64,000 bases of DNA from Lepidostoma basale. Lineage: Eukaryota > Arthropoda > Insecta > Trichoptera > Lepidostomatidae. The position numbers and the translations under genes are program-made. Under the pieces are notes generated by a model. The model saw only the letters and a program-made list of their open reading frames with translations, was not told the DNA's origin and ran no database searches. The stretch spans positions 1 to 64,000 of the forward strand of contig JAHDVF020001503.1 in assembly GCA_022606425.2 (NCBI GenBank), in the 5' to 3' direction. This document shows positions 10,000 to 20,640 of this stretch, piece after piece (the first letter of the stretch is position 1; every line of letters starts with the position of its first letter).

Positions 10000-12758
10000 C
10001 TTAAAATGCAAATTTCATAATATTTTCACCGGTATTTTAGCAATGGTGTACATACAGAGGATAGATTTAAATTACTAAAATAATATTATTAATATTAAAT
10101 TAAAATTGAGCAATGTATTTATTGTTTGGGTTACACATTAAATGTATATATATATATATATAATATAATATATATATATATTACATATATAAGAAAAAAA
10201 TTAAGTCACACGTATGAGATCTTTTCGTTAGCCTAAAATTTATTCAATTTTTTTTTTTCACTACAATCCTATTAATAATTAAAAATAAAAATAAAATAAA
10301 ATTACTCCCAATTATACGTAAGAAAAAAAAAATTAAGTAGGTGGGAGCCGACGATGCGATGAGCGAAACAAAAAACAAAAAGTCCGACAAGATTTGGCAT
10401 ATAAATAAAATAGTTCATCAAACGTGGCATGATCGTCTCTACGACCCTAGTAACATAACTACGTATTAATTTACGCTTTGGCATACACGTGCGGCGGAAA
10501 CCACGTCGCGAGTAAAGCGTCCAAAAGTTAACGTAAAACTAAAAAAAAAAATTAAAAATTAAAATAGAACATAAGAACGCGCGTTCCTATTTTTTTTTAA
10601 AATTCAAATTAAGAACTGCGCCGCATATCACACGGGAAATCTCGGGTACAATCGGACCGACTCTAATTGTATTAGGAACATACATAGAACAGACGAGATG
10701 AAATTTTTAAAATTAAAAAAAAATAATAATAATAATACTTAAAATCTAGGGGTATATTTTTTAGATATTTTTAATTTTTTTTATTATTTATTACTTTTAA
10801 ATACTTGAATTATAATTTCTAATACTGAATTTATTGCAAAGTTCACACAATTACTTAAAAATCTATTTTTAATAGTTAAATCCAACATTATTGCTTCTGT
10901 GTACATATTTTTTTTTCCGTTAATTAAAAAATTTCTGACCGGGTGTCCATGCGCACGGTATCCGTTATGAACGAAGGGTAGAACAACACTTCTTTTGAAA
11001 TTACTTTCTAGTCTTACGCATATATAATTTACAATTACAGATGCCACGTGGAGAAAAAAAATTCCACAATTTCCACCGACGTCGATAGATCGGATTTTTT
11101 TTTTTTGATACATGGCACGATACTACAGACTAAAAGCTACCGAAAGAAATTATTTTTTAACTTATCACAACGGGAAATAAGCCAATTATCAATAAATATA
11201 TAATTAGAGGAACGTCGAGAAATTAGTATGAAAAAAAAAAAATTATAACATTAAAATATAACGAATTTTTTATGAATTAAAACACATATTGTATCTTGAA
11301 CAATGATGTAAAAAAATTACTTTTGTTAATTAAAATTTCATTAAAAATGAAAAAGAAAAAATTGTAAATCTTATCTGAGGAGAAGACGGTGGTGAAATTT
11401 AACTGAATATGTAAATTTTCGTAATATCATTTAATGATGATATTACGTCTGTTTTATACTAGTTTTATTATATTCTATGGAAATGACACATTATGGCTCG
11501 TTAAAGCATTAATAAATGCGTTAGCAAGGTGAAACACGTCATTTCGATAAATTATTTTTAAAAAACTTCTAAAAAATGAACGTTTTCATTCGTACTAATT
11601 ATAAAAAAATATTTTTTTTGGAAAGTGAAAAAAAACAGTGTTTTAATTCATAAAAAATTCGTCATCATGGAATTCCGCAGTGTCTAACGTCTTAAGTTTA
11701 TCAAAAAACTGTTAAAATATACGTTTAAAGCGGGATTCAAAGGGTGTTTTTTCGTTATAAAATTTCACCAATACATGACGCATCTGCGTGTCACTGCGAG
11801 ACAGAACTATCCAACTGAAACTGTATTTTTTATAGCCATTCCATCATGGAACTGACCGAGACAGAACAGATCTCAAAACTCACAAACGACGCTTTGAAGC
11901 CGCTCGAAACGTACGTCATAAAATGCGTCGGATCGCAGACGATATCGTAACGCGTACGACGTTCCAACCGGGTGGCCCGGGAGATTGATCGTGGAACGGG
12001 GCTGCCGATCCTCACCGACACTAGCCTAGAGTATGAACTAGCTACGAGTAAAATGAGAAACGTACCATTAATTATTATCTTCCTTCACGGTGGCTATCAC
12101 AAACCGGCAAATTCACACGTCATCAACTTTTCGTTATATATACATATACGTTAAACACTCCAACAATACTCCCGACACACGTCCGTTTGCAAAAGAGAAC
12201 TTTTCTTATATACAATCATCTTAATACTGAACGAGTTAATCAAATTCAAAACGGATCGCGGGCTCTTCGCACGCGTCGCGTTGGAATTACGTAATACAGG
12301 TTAGGTTAGACACGACAAGTATAGGACATCGGAGTGAGCAACCGTCTTATGCGCATCGCGCATTAACACTAGGATAGACGTAACTAAAAATAAAATTAAT
12401 AATTAATTAAATCCACGTTTTGTGAATACCGTTATTCGGTCGAATCACAGTCGCCGCGCAGTCTGAAGGTGGAACGGGAAGAATTTTGGCAACGGAAACT
12501 AATTATTGGCCTCTCCGTCCGCGGGGCCGGGGAATACACGGCCGGATAGACCGCGGCCCCGTGCTTGGGGCACGTTTGTAATTTCTCAAATATTTCCATT
12601 ATATTATGCCAAAATTTGGACTACAAGCGACATCTATCGTTGATAGATATAAATTTAAACAGTTTATCGTCTAGATACATGTTTTAAGTATTGAAAAAAA
12701 AATTAGAATCATGATGTGGTTGGTAAGTGAGAGGTGTGCGGTCGCACGGCGTGGGGCC
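10000..12758 (-). other. Repeat-poor block downstream of Rbp6 stop; possible 3' UTR
   Basis: AT-rich sequence with poly-T/poly-A runs, a (TA)n tract at 10147-10182 and several GC-richer patches at 11760-12100 and 12270-12560. Apart from a half Penelope-like tail at 11440-11610, I see none of the LINE families that fill the rest of the window. Musashi-family mRNAs often have long 3' UTRs, so part of this may be transcribed. I cannot place a polyadenylation site with confidence. Confidence 0.35.
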
Positions 12759-13067
12759 CTAGACGTACATGCCCATGCCGTACATGGAGGCCCAGTCGAT
12801 GCCCTGGAAGCTGGCCATGTCCACGCCGGCCAGCTGGTAGGGGTGGTAGGCAGGGGGCGCGGGCGGGGGCGCGGGCTGCGCGGGCGGCAGGCGGCCAGCG
12901 AGGGGCAGTAGTAGCGGTGCAGGGTGGGCGGGGCGTGCGCCTGCGCCCGGCCAGCGGCGCGGCGGCAGCAGCCGCCGCGCGCTGCCGGCGGCTGCGGCCA
13001 GGCGCTTGCCCAGCAGACCGGCGCTGGCCTGCACCGCCTCCTTGGGCTGGGCCTTCTTGCACTCCAC
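12759..13067 (-). CDS. Rbp6: Rbp6 (Musashi family) last coding exon
   Basis: C-terminal exon of an RNA-binding protein of the Musashi/Rbp6 family, cytoplasmic regulators that bind short UAG-type motifs in 3' UTRs. The acceptor is 'gtgtcag' at 13068-13074 and the first codons give VECKKAQPKEAVQ, the strongly conserved end of the second RRM. A low-complexity Ala/Pro/Arg stretch follows, then the family-typical end QLAGVDMASFQGIDW...MYGMGMYV and TAG at 12759-12761. It is 102 codons plus stop, phase 0, extremely GC-rich against its AT-rich surroundings. In the middle (12888-12930) another frame reads PPTLHRYYCPSLAA, which looks less random than the annotated frame there. Compensating indels or assembly errors in this GC-rich part are therefore possible. 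The ends are secure. Confidence 0.88.
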   Translation of the reverse strand: MECKKAQPKEAVQASAGLLGKRLAAAAGSARRLLPPRRWPGAGARPAHPAPLLLPLAGRLPPAQPAPPPAPPAYHPYQLAGVDMASFQGIDWASMYGMGMYV

Positions 13068-13229
13068 CTGACACCGCACATGACACCATTAATACAAACA
13101 AAGTTCTTGGTAAACATCCTAACCCTGGTGAAGCTAATGAAAGCGGTTTAAATACAAATCTACAAGTGTCAAATTATATTAAAATTATTCGTATTTTTCT
13201 TTTTTATATACTTTGTATATACAACACTA

Positions 13230-13310
13230 ACTTTAAAAAAAAAATTACATATCAGACATGTTTCGGACAACCGGTTCTTCTTCAGTGATACATATTATAA
13301 ATATTATAAC
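13230..13310 (-). repeat. Penelope-like tail with hammerhead-like motif (intron of Rbp6)
   Basis: The minus strand (13255-13285) reads 'ctgaagaagaaccggttgtc', then 'cgaaacatgtc': intact CTGAAGA core, GAAA, palindromic CATG and TC. The stem II region (GAACCGGTTGTC) pairs only partly. Flanked by AT-rich sequence. Bases 13311-13534 carry short LINE-E-like scraps ('gaccaaggg...ctaagatcaattactgg'). Confidence 0.6.
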
Positions 13311-13534
13311 GCCGACACTGTGCGAACCAAGGGACTACTAAGAGCATCGGAGATGAAGGTCCTAAGATCAATTACTGGAAAAACTCTCCGAGTTTGTGTC
13401 CGCAATCGTATTAATTTGGGATTTTAGGGACAGATTTGCATTTAGATAAACACCAAGAGGCTTTGTGGAGTTTTTGGGATAGATATTTTTGTCAACTGTC
13501 AAAATTGAAGAACTCGTATGGCCAACATTAGAAT

Positions 13535-13680
13535 TATTTTGTTGAATCGCTCTCTACATCATGACAACGAGAACCAAATCCGTGTAAAGGGTATAGCTAT
13601 CATATTGGTTCTCGTGACATGTGATAGGTAGCTAATCTATCGCCATTTTATTGTCAATGACAGCGTTACGACCATACTGC
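13535..13680 (-). mobile_element. SINE-T 3' part
   Basis: Shares 'tcgtgacatgtgataggtag', 'ctaatctatcgccatttta' and 'tgttgaatcgctct' with the longer copy at 21606-21866. The tRNA-like head is missing here. It lies in the intron between the last two Rbp6 exons. Confidence 0.7.
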
Positions 13681-13734
13681 CGGGACCATTCAATATTTGA
13701 TCGTGCAATGTTTAAAAATATTAGTATTCTGATG

Positions 13735-14215
13735 ACTTGTATTTTAAGTGCGCCGTTTTGTAAAATCAATTACTCCAAGGGCGCACTAGGAAATGACTGA
13801 CCCAACAGTGCAGTCTTCAGAAGTTTCTTACATTTAACGTCACTATCCTCATACTTAATTGGACATGGAGGCTATTCCACGCCAACGGACCTGCAACGCT
13901 GAAAGCACGATCATAGAAACATGCTTTATTGGCTCTGACTGGAATCGCTATGTTGTTTGCACTTGTTTCTACTGATCGGAGTGAACGTTGCCTTTCCGTT
14001 GGCATGGGTGTCACGCAGAGGTCCGATATATACGCTGGCGCTCTCTTAAACACTGTCAAACACAATTTATATTTTACTCGCTCTCGGATTTTAAGCCAGT
14101 GAAGGTCCTTCAGGAGCGGCGTGATATGACAGTGTTGCCCCATAATCAATCGGGCAGCAGCATCAAATACGCTTTGTATCCTGCTTAATTGGTTATTTGG
14201 CAATAATAATAATAA
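13735..14215 (-). mobile_element. LINE-B (CR1/L2-like) 3' end
   Basis: The minus strand encodes RIQSVFDAAARLIMGQHCHI, then TPLLKDLHWLKIRERVKYKL and AFSVAGPLAWNSL. This is the characteristic C-terminal block of CR1/L2-type LINEs (QNAAARLI...LHWLPV..RI.YK...A.NSLP). The 3' untranslated part shares 'gcgccgtttt...aagggcgcac' with copies at 42945-43660 and 62935-63310. Confidence 0.8.
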
Positions 14216-14244
14216 TAATAAATGAGATATGAGGAAGTCCATTC

Positions 14245-14365
14245 TATCTGCCTACATTTAGTTTCAATTGTCTTCTATCACTGAGCGGTTTAATGTCCTT
14301 GCTTCGCCTACGAGTTCCTACGAGTTGTGGGATTGAACCCGCTACAACTAGATTAGAGGTGGTCG
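14245..14365 (-). mobile_element. Possible tRNA-like SINE fragment
   Basis: On the minus strand 'gcgggttcaatcccac' resembles a tRNA box B, and the far end carries 'tgtaggcagatagaatgga', which resembles the LINE-A terminus. It abuts the donor of the RRM2 exon. Only one copy is seen, so family assignment is weak. Confidence 0.35.
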
Positions 14366-14369
14366 TTAC

Positions 14370-14501
14370 CTTCTTGTTCTTGATGGTGTGGAAGTGTATC
14401 TCGCACACTCTGTCCACGACGTCCTCGTTCTCGAAGGTCACGAACCCGAAGCCGCGGTGCCTCTTGGTCTGCTGGTCCATCAGCATCACCGTCTCCTCTA
14501 C
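14370..14501 (-). CDS. Rbp6: Rbp6 exon: second half of RRM2
   Basis: A 44-codon exon, phase 0 at both ends, bounded by acceptor 'ccccgtacag' and donor 'gtaacg'. It encodes [20 protein letters not shown], continuing [20 protein letters not shown] and [12 protein letters not shown] is the RNP1 motif of RRM2, whose aromatic residues stack on RNA bases. The sequence is near-invariant across Musashi/Rbp6 proteins. It joins in frame to VECKK in the exon at 12759-13067. Confidence 0.95.
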
Positions 14502-14742
14502 CTGTACGGGGAAAGAGAAAATAATAAATATTATAACGGGTCCACTCGACATCTATTTATGTATTATAGATCAGCACTCCGCAACCGTGTGCCGGATGAA
14601 AATAAAAAAAAAATTAGTTCTAGTCAGAACTCGTGAATTGCGAAAGGGTCGACTCTTTCGTAAATCAGTTCAGGAGACATTGGTGACCTTTATTCGTTGT
14701 TTATTTTAGGTCATTCGTGAAAAATAGGTCGCCGCTGATTTC

Positions 14743-14803
14743 TACTGGCCGAAAGTTGCTGGCGATCTCAACTTTTTAACTTAACAGCAACTTCCGGCCA
14801 GTA
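14743..14803. repeat. Short inverted repeat (hairpin)
   Basis: The arm 'tactggccgaaagttgctg' is repeated in inverse orientation at 14785-14803 with one mismatch and a 23-base loop. It sits inside an Rbp6 intron between unassigned sequence (14502-14742) and a LINE-A2 remnant. Confidence 0.6.
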
Positions 14804-14849
14804 TTCGATCTTTCGGGAGGAGCAAAAAATACCGCCCGTAAGTCGTCGT

Positions 14850-15040
14850 GTAACCCTTCTTCTCAGTGATCTCATTTCTACTGCATTTATTCTACTTTTA
14901 TTCTTTTTCCGGCAGCTCCAAGCTTCACTTCCATACATAAGGGTTTGCACTAGAACCCCACTATATACTGCTTTACGTGGATGTTTCTGTTTGTCTCTGG
15001 TTTAGAGGATATATTTCTATTTGCAGCGATGACTTTGATA
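14850..15040 (-). mobile_element. LINE-A2 fragment
   Basis: Carries the NAVEMRSLRR, MYGSEAWSCRKK and AANRNISS-type segments in minus orientation. Truncated at both ends, with a LINE-C element directly beside it. Confidence 0.6.
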
Positions 15041-15049
15041 ATTCAATTA

Positions 15050-15525
15050 TTATTAATATTCAAATCAAATCAGTTTATTAACTCAAAAGACATTACAAAC
15101 CGCAAAATGTTTAAGGCATCTATTGAGTACAGGTCAAATATTATAAAAATACAACATAATACCAGGAACGCATTAGAGATGGTTCCACTGCAGGAAGACA
15201 AGATACTTTCTAAAGTCAAGAGTATTTGTCCTCTGAAAGTACCTTCACTAATATGAAAGACGTCGATCTCCGAGGAGACTGCGTTCAGCAGACTAATTGC
15301 TCTTCCCAGCGGTGTCACCAGAGGCAGATTGGTTCTGGTGGCCGGTTGGTAAAACAATCTGTGCTGTCGGAGAAATCTATCAGGGACAAAAATACCAACA
15401 CCCTCTAGCAAGGCCAAGTTCTCGAAATATCCCCTAATTAATCTAAAGAAATGGGTTATGAGATGCCCATCTCTTCGAAGCTGTAAATAATTGTAATGGA
15501 GTATCAAATGTCTGGACACTGCGAG
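15050..15525 (-). mobile_element. LINE-C (CR1/Zenon-like) 3' end
   Basis: The minus strand encodes LRRDGHLITHFFRLIRGYFE, then FVPDRFLRQHRLFYQPATRT and SSEIDVFHISEGTFRGQIL. The tail is 'aataaactgatttgatttg', an ATTTG-type repeat like that of CR1/Zenon elements in Lepidoptera. It ends about 45 bases from the neighbouring Rbp6 exon. Other copies: 30652-31209, 50920-51600, 61595-61955, 63315-63760. Confidence 0.75.
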
Positions 15526-15567
15526 ATGCGGCTATAAGACCCTTGAATAATGAAGAAGGAAGATTAC

Positions 15568-15792
15568 CTTTCCGAACTGGCCGAAGTATGCCTTGACCTC
15601 CTCACTGGACGTGTCCTGGCTCACGCCGCCCACGAAGATCTTCTTGGTCTTGTTGGCCTGCTTGGGCCGGTTCTTGGGCGTGGCGTGCTTGGGGTCGATC
15701 TTCTTCCCGTCCAGCGTGTGGATGGGCACCTTCAGCACGTTGTCCACGCTGTGCGGCTCGGAGAACGTGATGAAGCCGAAGCCGCGGCTGCG
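15568..15792 (-). CDS. Rbp6: Rbp6 exon: end of RRM1, linker, start of RRM2
   Basis: A 75-codon exon, phase 0 at both ends, acceptor 'ggtgttcacag' and donor 'gtaatc'. It opens with RSRGFGFITF, the RNP1 motif of RRM1. Then come VPIHTLDGKKIDPKHATPKN, the linker RPKQANKTKK and IFVGGV, the RNP2 motif of RRM2. It ends VKAYFGQFGK. The details (KVPIHTLDGKK, GGVSQDTSSEE) fit Rbp6 better than Drosophila Musashi proper. It joins in frame to VEETVML in the next exon. An 11.7-kb intron full of repeats lies upstream. Confidence 0.96.
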
Positions 15793-15809
15793 CTGTGAAC
15801 ACCACGACG

Positions 15810-16265
15810 AGAGGCCGGTCAGATAATGTGGAACTATTGACACGCTTCTCAAGTCTCCTTCACATTCAAACAGCAGATCAGGAGCTCGCTTACAACACAA
15901 TAGGCGGAGACGGTGGACCGCCACACTCTTCCATCCTGACACACTTCTCTAGCCTTCACATTCATACAGCGTGTCATGCACTGTCGCTTCTAACACAATA
16001 GGCAAAGACGATGGACCGCCACACTCTTCCAACCTGACACGCTTCTATAGCCTTCACATTCATACAGCGTTTCGTGCGTTGTTTCTAACACAATAGGCAC
16101 AGACGATGGACCGCCACACTCTTCCATCCTGACACACTTCTCTAGCCTTCACATTCATACAGCGTGTCGTGCGTCTTTTCTAACACAATAGGCAGAGACG
16201 ATGGACCGCCACACTCTTCCATCCTGACACGTTTCTCTAGCCTTCACATTCATACAGCGCATCCG
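15810..16265 (-). repeat. ~95-bp LINE-derived satellite, array 2
   Basis: 'catacagc' recurs at 15963, 16061, 16156 and 16251, giving unit lengths of 98, 95 and 95. The right-hand units are well preserved; the first piece next to the exon is a degenerate LINE-A-like segment. It lies inside the large Rbp6 intron. Bases 16266-16744 are AT-rich and unassigned. Confidence 0.8.
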
Positions 16266-16744
16266 ATATTCCAATTATGTAAGAGTCACCTGTAAGACTG
16301 TAGCCACTACTCTACCATCCATAGTTCTAGTTCCACACGTAATAGTTATTAATTTATTAAACTAAACATAAAAAAATCCACTCTTAGAAAACATTTACAA
16401 TAATGAAAGGGGTACGTGACCCCTTTGATAAGTCTCCAATGTAATAAATTAAAAATAATAAATATAACCTAATTAATATGTTTTTAATGTATTTTAACTA
16501 GAAATTAATTATCCAACATTATTACATGTGTTAAACAATATCATACTGGGGGGCTATTTTATATTAATTCATATGTAATACAGAGAAGATAAAACTATTT
16601 GAATGTTAACTCGTATTAGTCTGGGGTGCTAGGATGGCAATTATTTATTAATAAGAACCTAATTTTAATTACATATACTCGTACATACAAAAGGTATATA
16701 ATTAATTGGCAGTACTCAATGAAAATAACATGATCTTTCAATAC

Positions 16745-18285
16745 TTCTGTGCTCCTGGTATAATGTGCATAATTCTACACAATATTCTGCTTCCTTAACG
16801 TCCAATCATTACTCTTGTGCTCCTGGTATAATGTCATCTATCCCACTGCATTCCTCTCGGGAAGAGATGGACATCTTTCATACGAATGGAGCAATGTCCG
16901 CTCTTGATTCTATAGAGTATTCTGCCTCCTTAACGTCGGACCATTGCTCTTGTGCTCCTGGTATAATGTGTCATCTATCCCACTGCATTCCTCTCGGGCG
17001 GAGATGGACATCTTTCATACGAATGTATTGATTCTACAGAATATTCTGCCTCCTTAACGTCGGACCATTGCTCTTGTGCTCCTGGTATAATGTGTCATCT
17101 ATCCCACTGCATTCCTCTCGGGCGGAGATGGACATCTTTCATACGAATGTATTGATTCTAAAGAATATTCTGCCTCCTTAACGTCGGACCATTGCTCTTG
17201 TGCTCCTGGTATAATGTGTCATCTATCCCACTGCATTCCTCTCGGACAGAGATGGACATCTTTCATACGAATGTATTGATTCTACAGAATATTCTGCCTC
17301 CTTAACGTCGGACCATTGCTCTTGTGCTCCTGGTATAATGTGTCATCTATCCCACTGCATTCCTCTCGGGCGGAGATGGACATCTTTCATACGAATGTAT
17401 TGATTCTAAAGAATATTCTGCCTCCTTAACGTCGGACCATTGCTCTTGTGCTCCTGGTATAATGTGTCATCTATCCCACTGCATTCCTCTCGGGCAGAGA
17501 TGGACATCTTTCATACGAATGGAGCAATGTCCGCTCTTGATTCTATAGAGTATTCTGCCTCCTTAACGTCGTACCATTGCTCTTGTGCTCCTGGTATAAT
17601 GTCATCTATCCCACTGCATTCCTCTCGGGCAGAGATGGATATCGTTCATACGAATGGAGCAATGTCCGCTCTTGATTCTATAGAGTATTCTGGCTCCTTA
17701 ACGTCGTACCATTGCTCTTGTGCTCCTGGTATAATGTCATCTATCCCACTGCATTCCTCTCGGGAAGAGATGGACATCTTTCATACGAATGGAGCAATAT
17801 CCGCTCTTGATTCTACGGAGTATTCTGTCTCCTTAACGTCGGACCATTGCTCTTGTGCTCCTGGTATAATGTCATCTATCCCACTGCATTCCTCTCAGGA
17901 AGAGATGGACATCTTTCATACGAATGGAGCAATATCCGCTCTTGATTCTACAGAATATTCTGCCTGCGTTAACGTCAGACAATTGCTCTTGTGCTCCTGG
18001 TATAATGTCATCTATCCCACTGCATTCCTCTCGGGCGGAGACGGACATCTTTCATACGAATGTATTGATTCTACAGAATATTCTGCCTCCTTAACGTCGG
18101 ACCATTGCTCTTGTGCTCCCGGTATAATGTGTCATCTATCCCGCTGCATTCCTCTCGGACAGAGATGGACATCTTTCATACGAATGGAGCAATATCCACT
18201 CTTGATTCTACGGAGTATTCCGCCTGCATTAACGTCAGACAATTGCTCTTGTGCTCCTGGTATAATGTAGGTTTTTCAATAAAAT
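16745..18285. repeat. Minisatellite with 124- and ~136-bp units (about 12 copies)
   Basis: The phrase 'ctttcatacgaatg' recurs at intervals of 137, 124, 124, 124, 124, 135, 135, 135, 136 and 124 bases. The longer units carry an extra 'gagcaatgtccgctctt'. Because 135 is a multiple of three, the 17509-18050 part stays open in one frame and gives a 276-codon open frame (17440-18270). Its composition and repeat nature argue against a gene. One stray unit lies at 61955-62030. Bases 18286-18837 hold nothing recognisable. Confidence 0.9.
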
Positions 18286-18837
18286 AATAATAATGCGTAG
18301 ACATAAAATGACACATCATTTTCGAATCATAGTGCTCCTGTTAAAATATACCTTTTACTACATACATATTCATAAACTAAAATTAATAAAATTTCAAATA
18401 ATTACATTTTTTCATACGATAATACACAATCGCATGAACTGGCTTTACGGCGTATGTTCGTACAGATGAAATGAAATAACAAAGTACACTCCGAATGTCG
18501 AGGGAGCTCTTACGCTCTTACGTCGAGCGTCTCACGTATGACCCCCGTGATAATGCGCATTCACCTATTAATATTTTAGACTTATGGGATAGGAGGCGTT
18601 AGTATCGGCGTGGTTTTTAAATAGTACCGTTTTGATATTTAAAAAAAAAACGTAAACTTTTTGTAACAATTATATTTTGACATGAACTAGCACAGTTTTT
18701 AGAAACACTTTATTTCGTCCTACCTCAAATAACTTATTTTTGATTTATTTAACATCATTTAATATCATAACATTTCTTAACGAGTTGCAAGAAACACTTT
18801 CCAATATTTCTGGACCCACCCAAATAATTATTTGTTA

Positions 18838-19665
18838 ACTAACTAACTAACTTACCATCACGCCGTCTCCCCGAAGGGGTAGGCAGAAAGAATGGACTGC
18901 CACACCTTTCTTTCCTGACATATTTCTCTCGCTTCCTCAACATTCATACATCGTGTCATGCACGCGCGTCGATTTCTCTGACTCCTCACATAGCCGACAT
19001 TCAATATTTGATTTATTTGATTGTGCCACGTTTTCCTCGGTCTTCCTCTATTTCTGGTTCCATTTACATCATTAACATATAATTTTTTTACCATTCTTTC
19101 TTCATTCATTCTTTCCATATGTCCAAACCATCTTAATGATCCTTTCATTATTTTGTTCGTAACACCATCATTCGCACCGCATTCACTTTTTATATTTTCA
19201 TTCGACACTCTATCATACACAGATTATCCACACATTCGTCTAAGAGATCTCATTTCTACTGCATTTATTCTACTTTCATCCTTCCTTTGCCAGTTCCATG
19301 CTTCGCTTCCATACATAAGGGTCGGTAGAAGAACACCATTGTACACTGCCATTCTAGCTTTTTTGGATAGGTTTTTGTTTGCGATGACAACTTTAAGTGC
19401 ACCATTCAATTTGTTGCCTGCCCCAACCCTTCTTTCAATATCCCTCTCCACTCTTCCATCTCTTGTAAACATACTACCTAAATACACAAACTCAACTACT
19501 TGCTCCAAATTTTCACCATTCACGCTAATGTTGCAGACTGTCGTGGTTTCTTCCTTTTCAAAAATCATTACCTTGGACTTATTAACATTCATCATCAGAT
19601 CATTTCGCATGCATACCTCATACATACTATTCACCAGGACTTGTAGTCACATTAATTTTTGTTAA
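18838..19665 (-). mobile_element. LINE-A, one of the longest copies (830 bp)
   Basis: Reads almost continuously from NDLMMNVNKSKVMIFEKEET (end of the reverse transcriptase palm/thumb). It continues through FVYLGSMFTRDGRVERDIER, LMYGSEAWNWQRKDESRINA, RWFGHMERMNEERMVKK and GRPRKTWHDQINQIL to CMNVEEAREICQERKVWQSI and LSAYPFGETA*. The 3' tail is (GTTA)n. A single in-frame TAA replaces the Tyr codon after RRMCG (19224-19226). No endonuclease or full RT domain remains. Confidence 0.88.
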
Positions 19666-19855
19666 TTACCATATTCTGTTCCATTTACTAGTGTATATAA
19701 ACTGCAACGAGCTGAAGTTTCGTCACATTTGATAATGCCTTAGAAGGGCGAAACATGTCATTCCCATAGAATATAATAAAACTAGTATAAAACAGACGTT
19801 TTCATTCGTATTAATTATTTAATATGGAGTTATTTTACAGAGGTTGAGGTACTGG
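19666..19855 (+). repeat. Penelope-like tail with hammerhead-like motif
   Basis: The motif at 19727-19760 reads 'ttgataatgccttagaaggg', then 'cgaaacatgtcattcc'. Stem II is GCCTT/AGGGC, followed by GAAA, CATG, TC. It is followed by the family block 'aataaaactagtataaaaca' and 'gttttcattcgtattaatta'. Bases 19856-20084 are unassigned. Confidence 0.65.
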
Positions 19856-20084
19856 AGAGGTTAAAAATTTATGCTTTCGAGATGTGGTGCTGGCTAGAAT
19901 GCCGCGTACACCCTGGACAGCAAAATAACAAACCAGTCAATCATTCATCAGCTGGGTATCGGGGCAGCTGGGTATGAGCACGGACTATTCGAAATAAAAT
20001 TGTTACGGTCAAAATTCTTTGGCATATAGAATGGAATAATACTCCTAGCGGCTTCTAACAATATGTTGGTCAACAGCCTTCACA

Positions 20085-20440
20085 TTGTGTTAATAAGGTA
20101 GTTTGCTAAATGCCGAAAATCATTCTCCATAGATGGCGTTAGTGGGTCGGTTGTATAGGTTAATTCTTGAAAAAATTCACAAGTGCAACCAAATCTACAT
20201 AGATGGCTGACCGAAACTGACACGTGAAGATAAATATGGATTTTGAAGTATATATACATCTTCCAAAAAATTTGTCATGCATGATCACAATAACAAAGGT
20301 GGAATGGGGAATGTTGTAATTACATAAAGCGTGCGCTTAACCCAACCAATGACAGGTCATAAGTCCTGTAAACACCTTGATCATCCATGTTCAGTTTCCA
20401 GTTTACGTCTTCGTCTCTATTGAGATACAATTAAAATTAG
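20085..20440 (+). mobile_element. Foldback MITE, copy 3 (5' part lost)
   Basis: The right two-thirds match the element at 7145-7715: 'ggaatggggaatgttgta', 'cataagtcctgtaaac' and the terminal 'cttcgtctctattgagatac'. The left inverted repeat is not recognisable. It contains 'agatggcgttagtggg' in place of 'gatggcgctagtgtag'. Confidence 0.7.
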
Positions 20441-20484
20441 AAAATTGTTACATAAAGTTAACATTTTTTTTAAATATCAAAACA

Positions 20485-20640
20485 TTAACTAACTAACTAT
20501 CACGCCGTCTCTCCGAAAGGGTAGGCAGAATGAATGGAATGTCACACTTAAACCGATGCGGCACTACATCCTTCTCTTTTCGCTCCGCGGGAGACGCGGT
20601 GTGATGGGTTGCGAACCTCATCGCCACCAATCATCAAAAC
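20485..20640 (-). mobile_element. SINE-S copy
   Basis: The minus strand has 'gatgaggttcgcaaccc' (box B-like), then 'gcgaaaagagaaggatg', then the LINE-A-like terminus 'ggagagacggcgtgatagtt' with (GTTA)n. 5'-truncated. Bases 20641-21384 have no feature I can name. Confidence 0.7.

Noticed and set aside
10147..10182. (TA)n tract as an origin or promoter
   Set aside because: Simple microsatellite; similar tracts occur near 1381 and 6800 with no associated gene.
12711..13288. Plus-strand open frames of 66-184 codons
   Set aside because: They are antisense to the secure Rbp6 C-terminal exon and owe their length to its GC-rich composition.
13988..14188. Plus-strand open frame in the Rbp6 intron
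   Set aside because: Antisense shadow of the LINE-B coding block on the minus strand.
17440..18270. 276-codon open frame as a protein gene
   Set aside because: It lies wholly within a minisatellite whose 135-base units keep the frame open; the same array shifts frame wherever the unit is 124 bases.
16745..18285. CRISPR-like array
   Set aside because: Units are contiguous 124-137-base repeats without unique spacers, in a eukaryotic setting.
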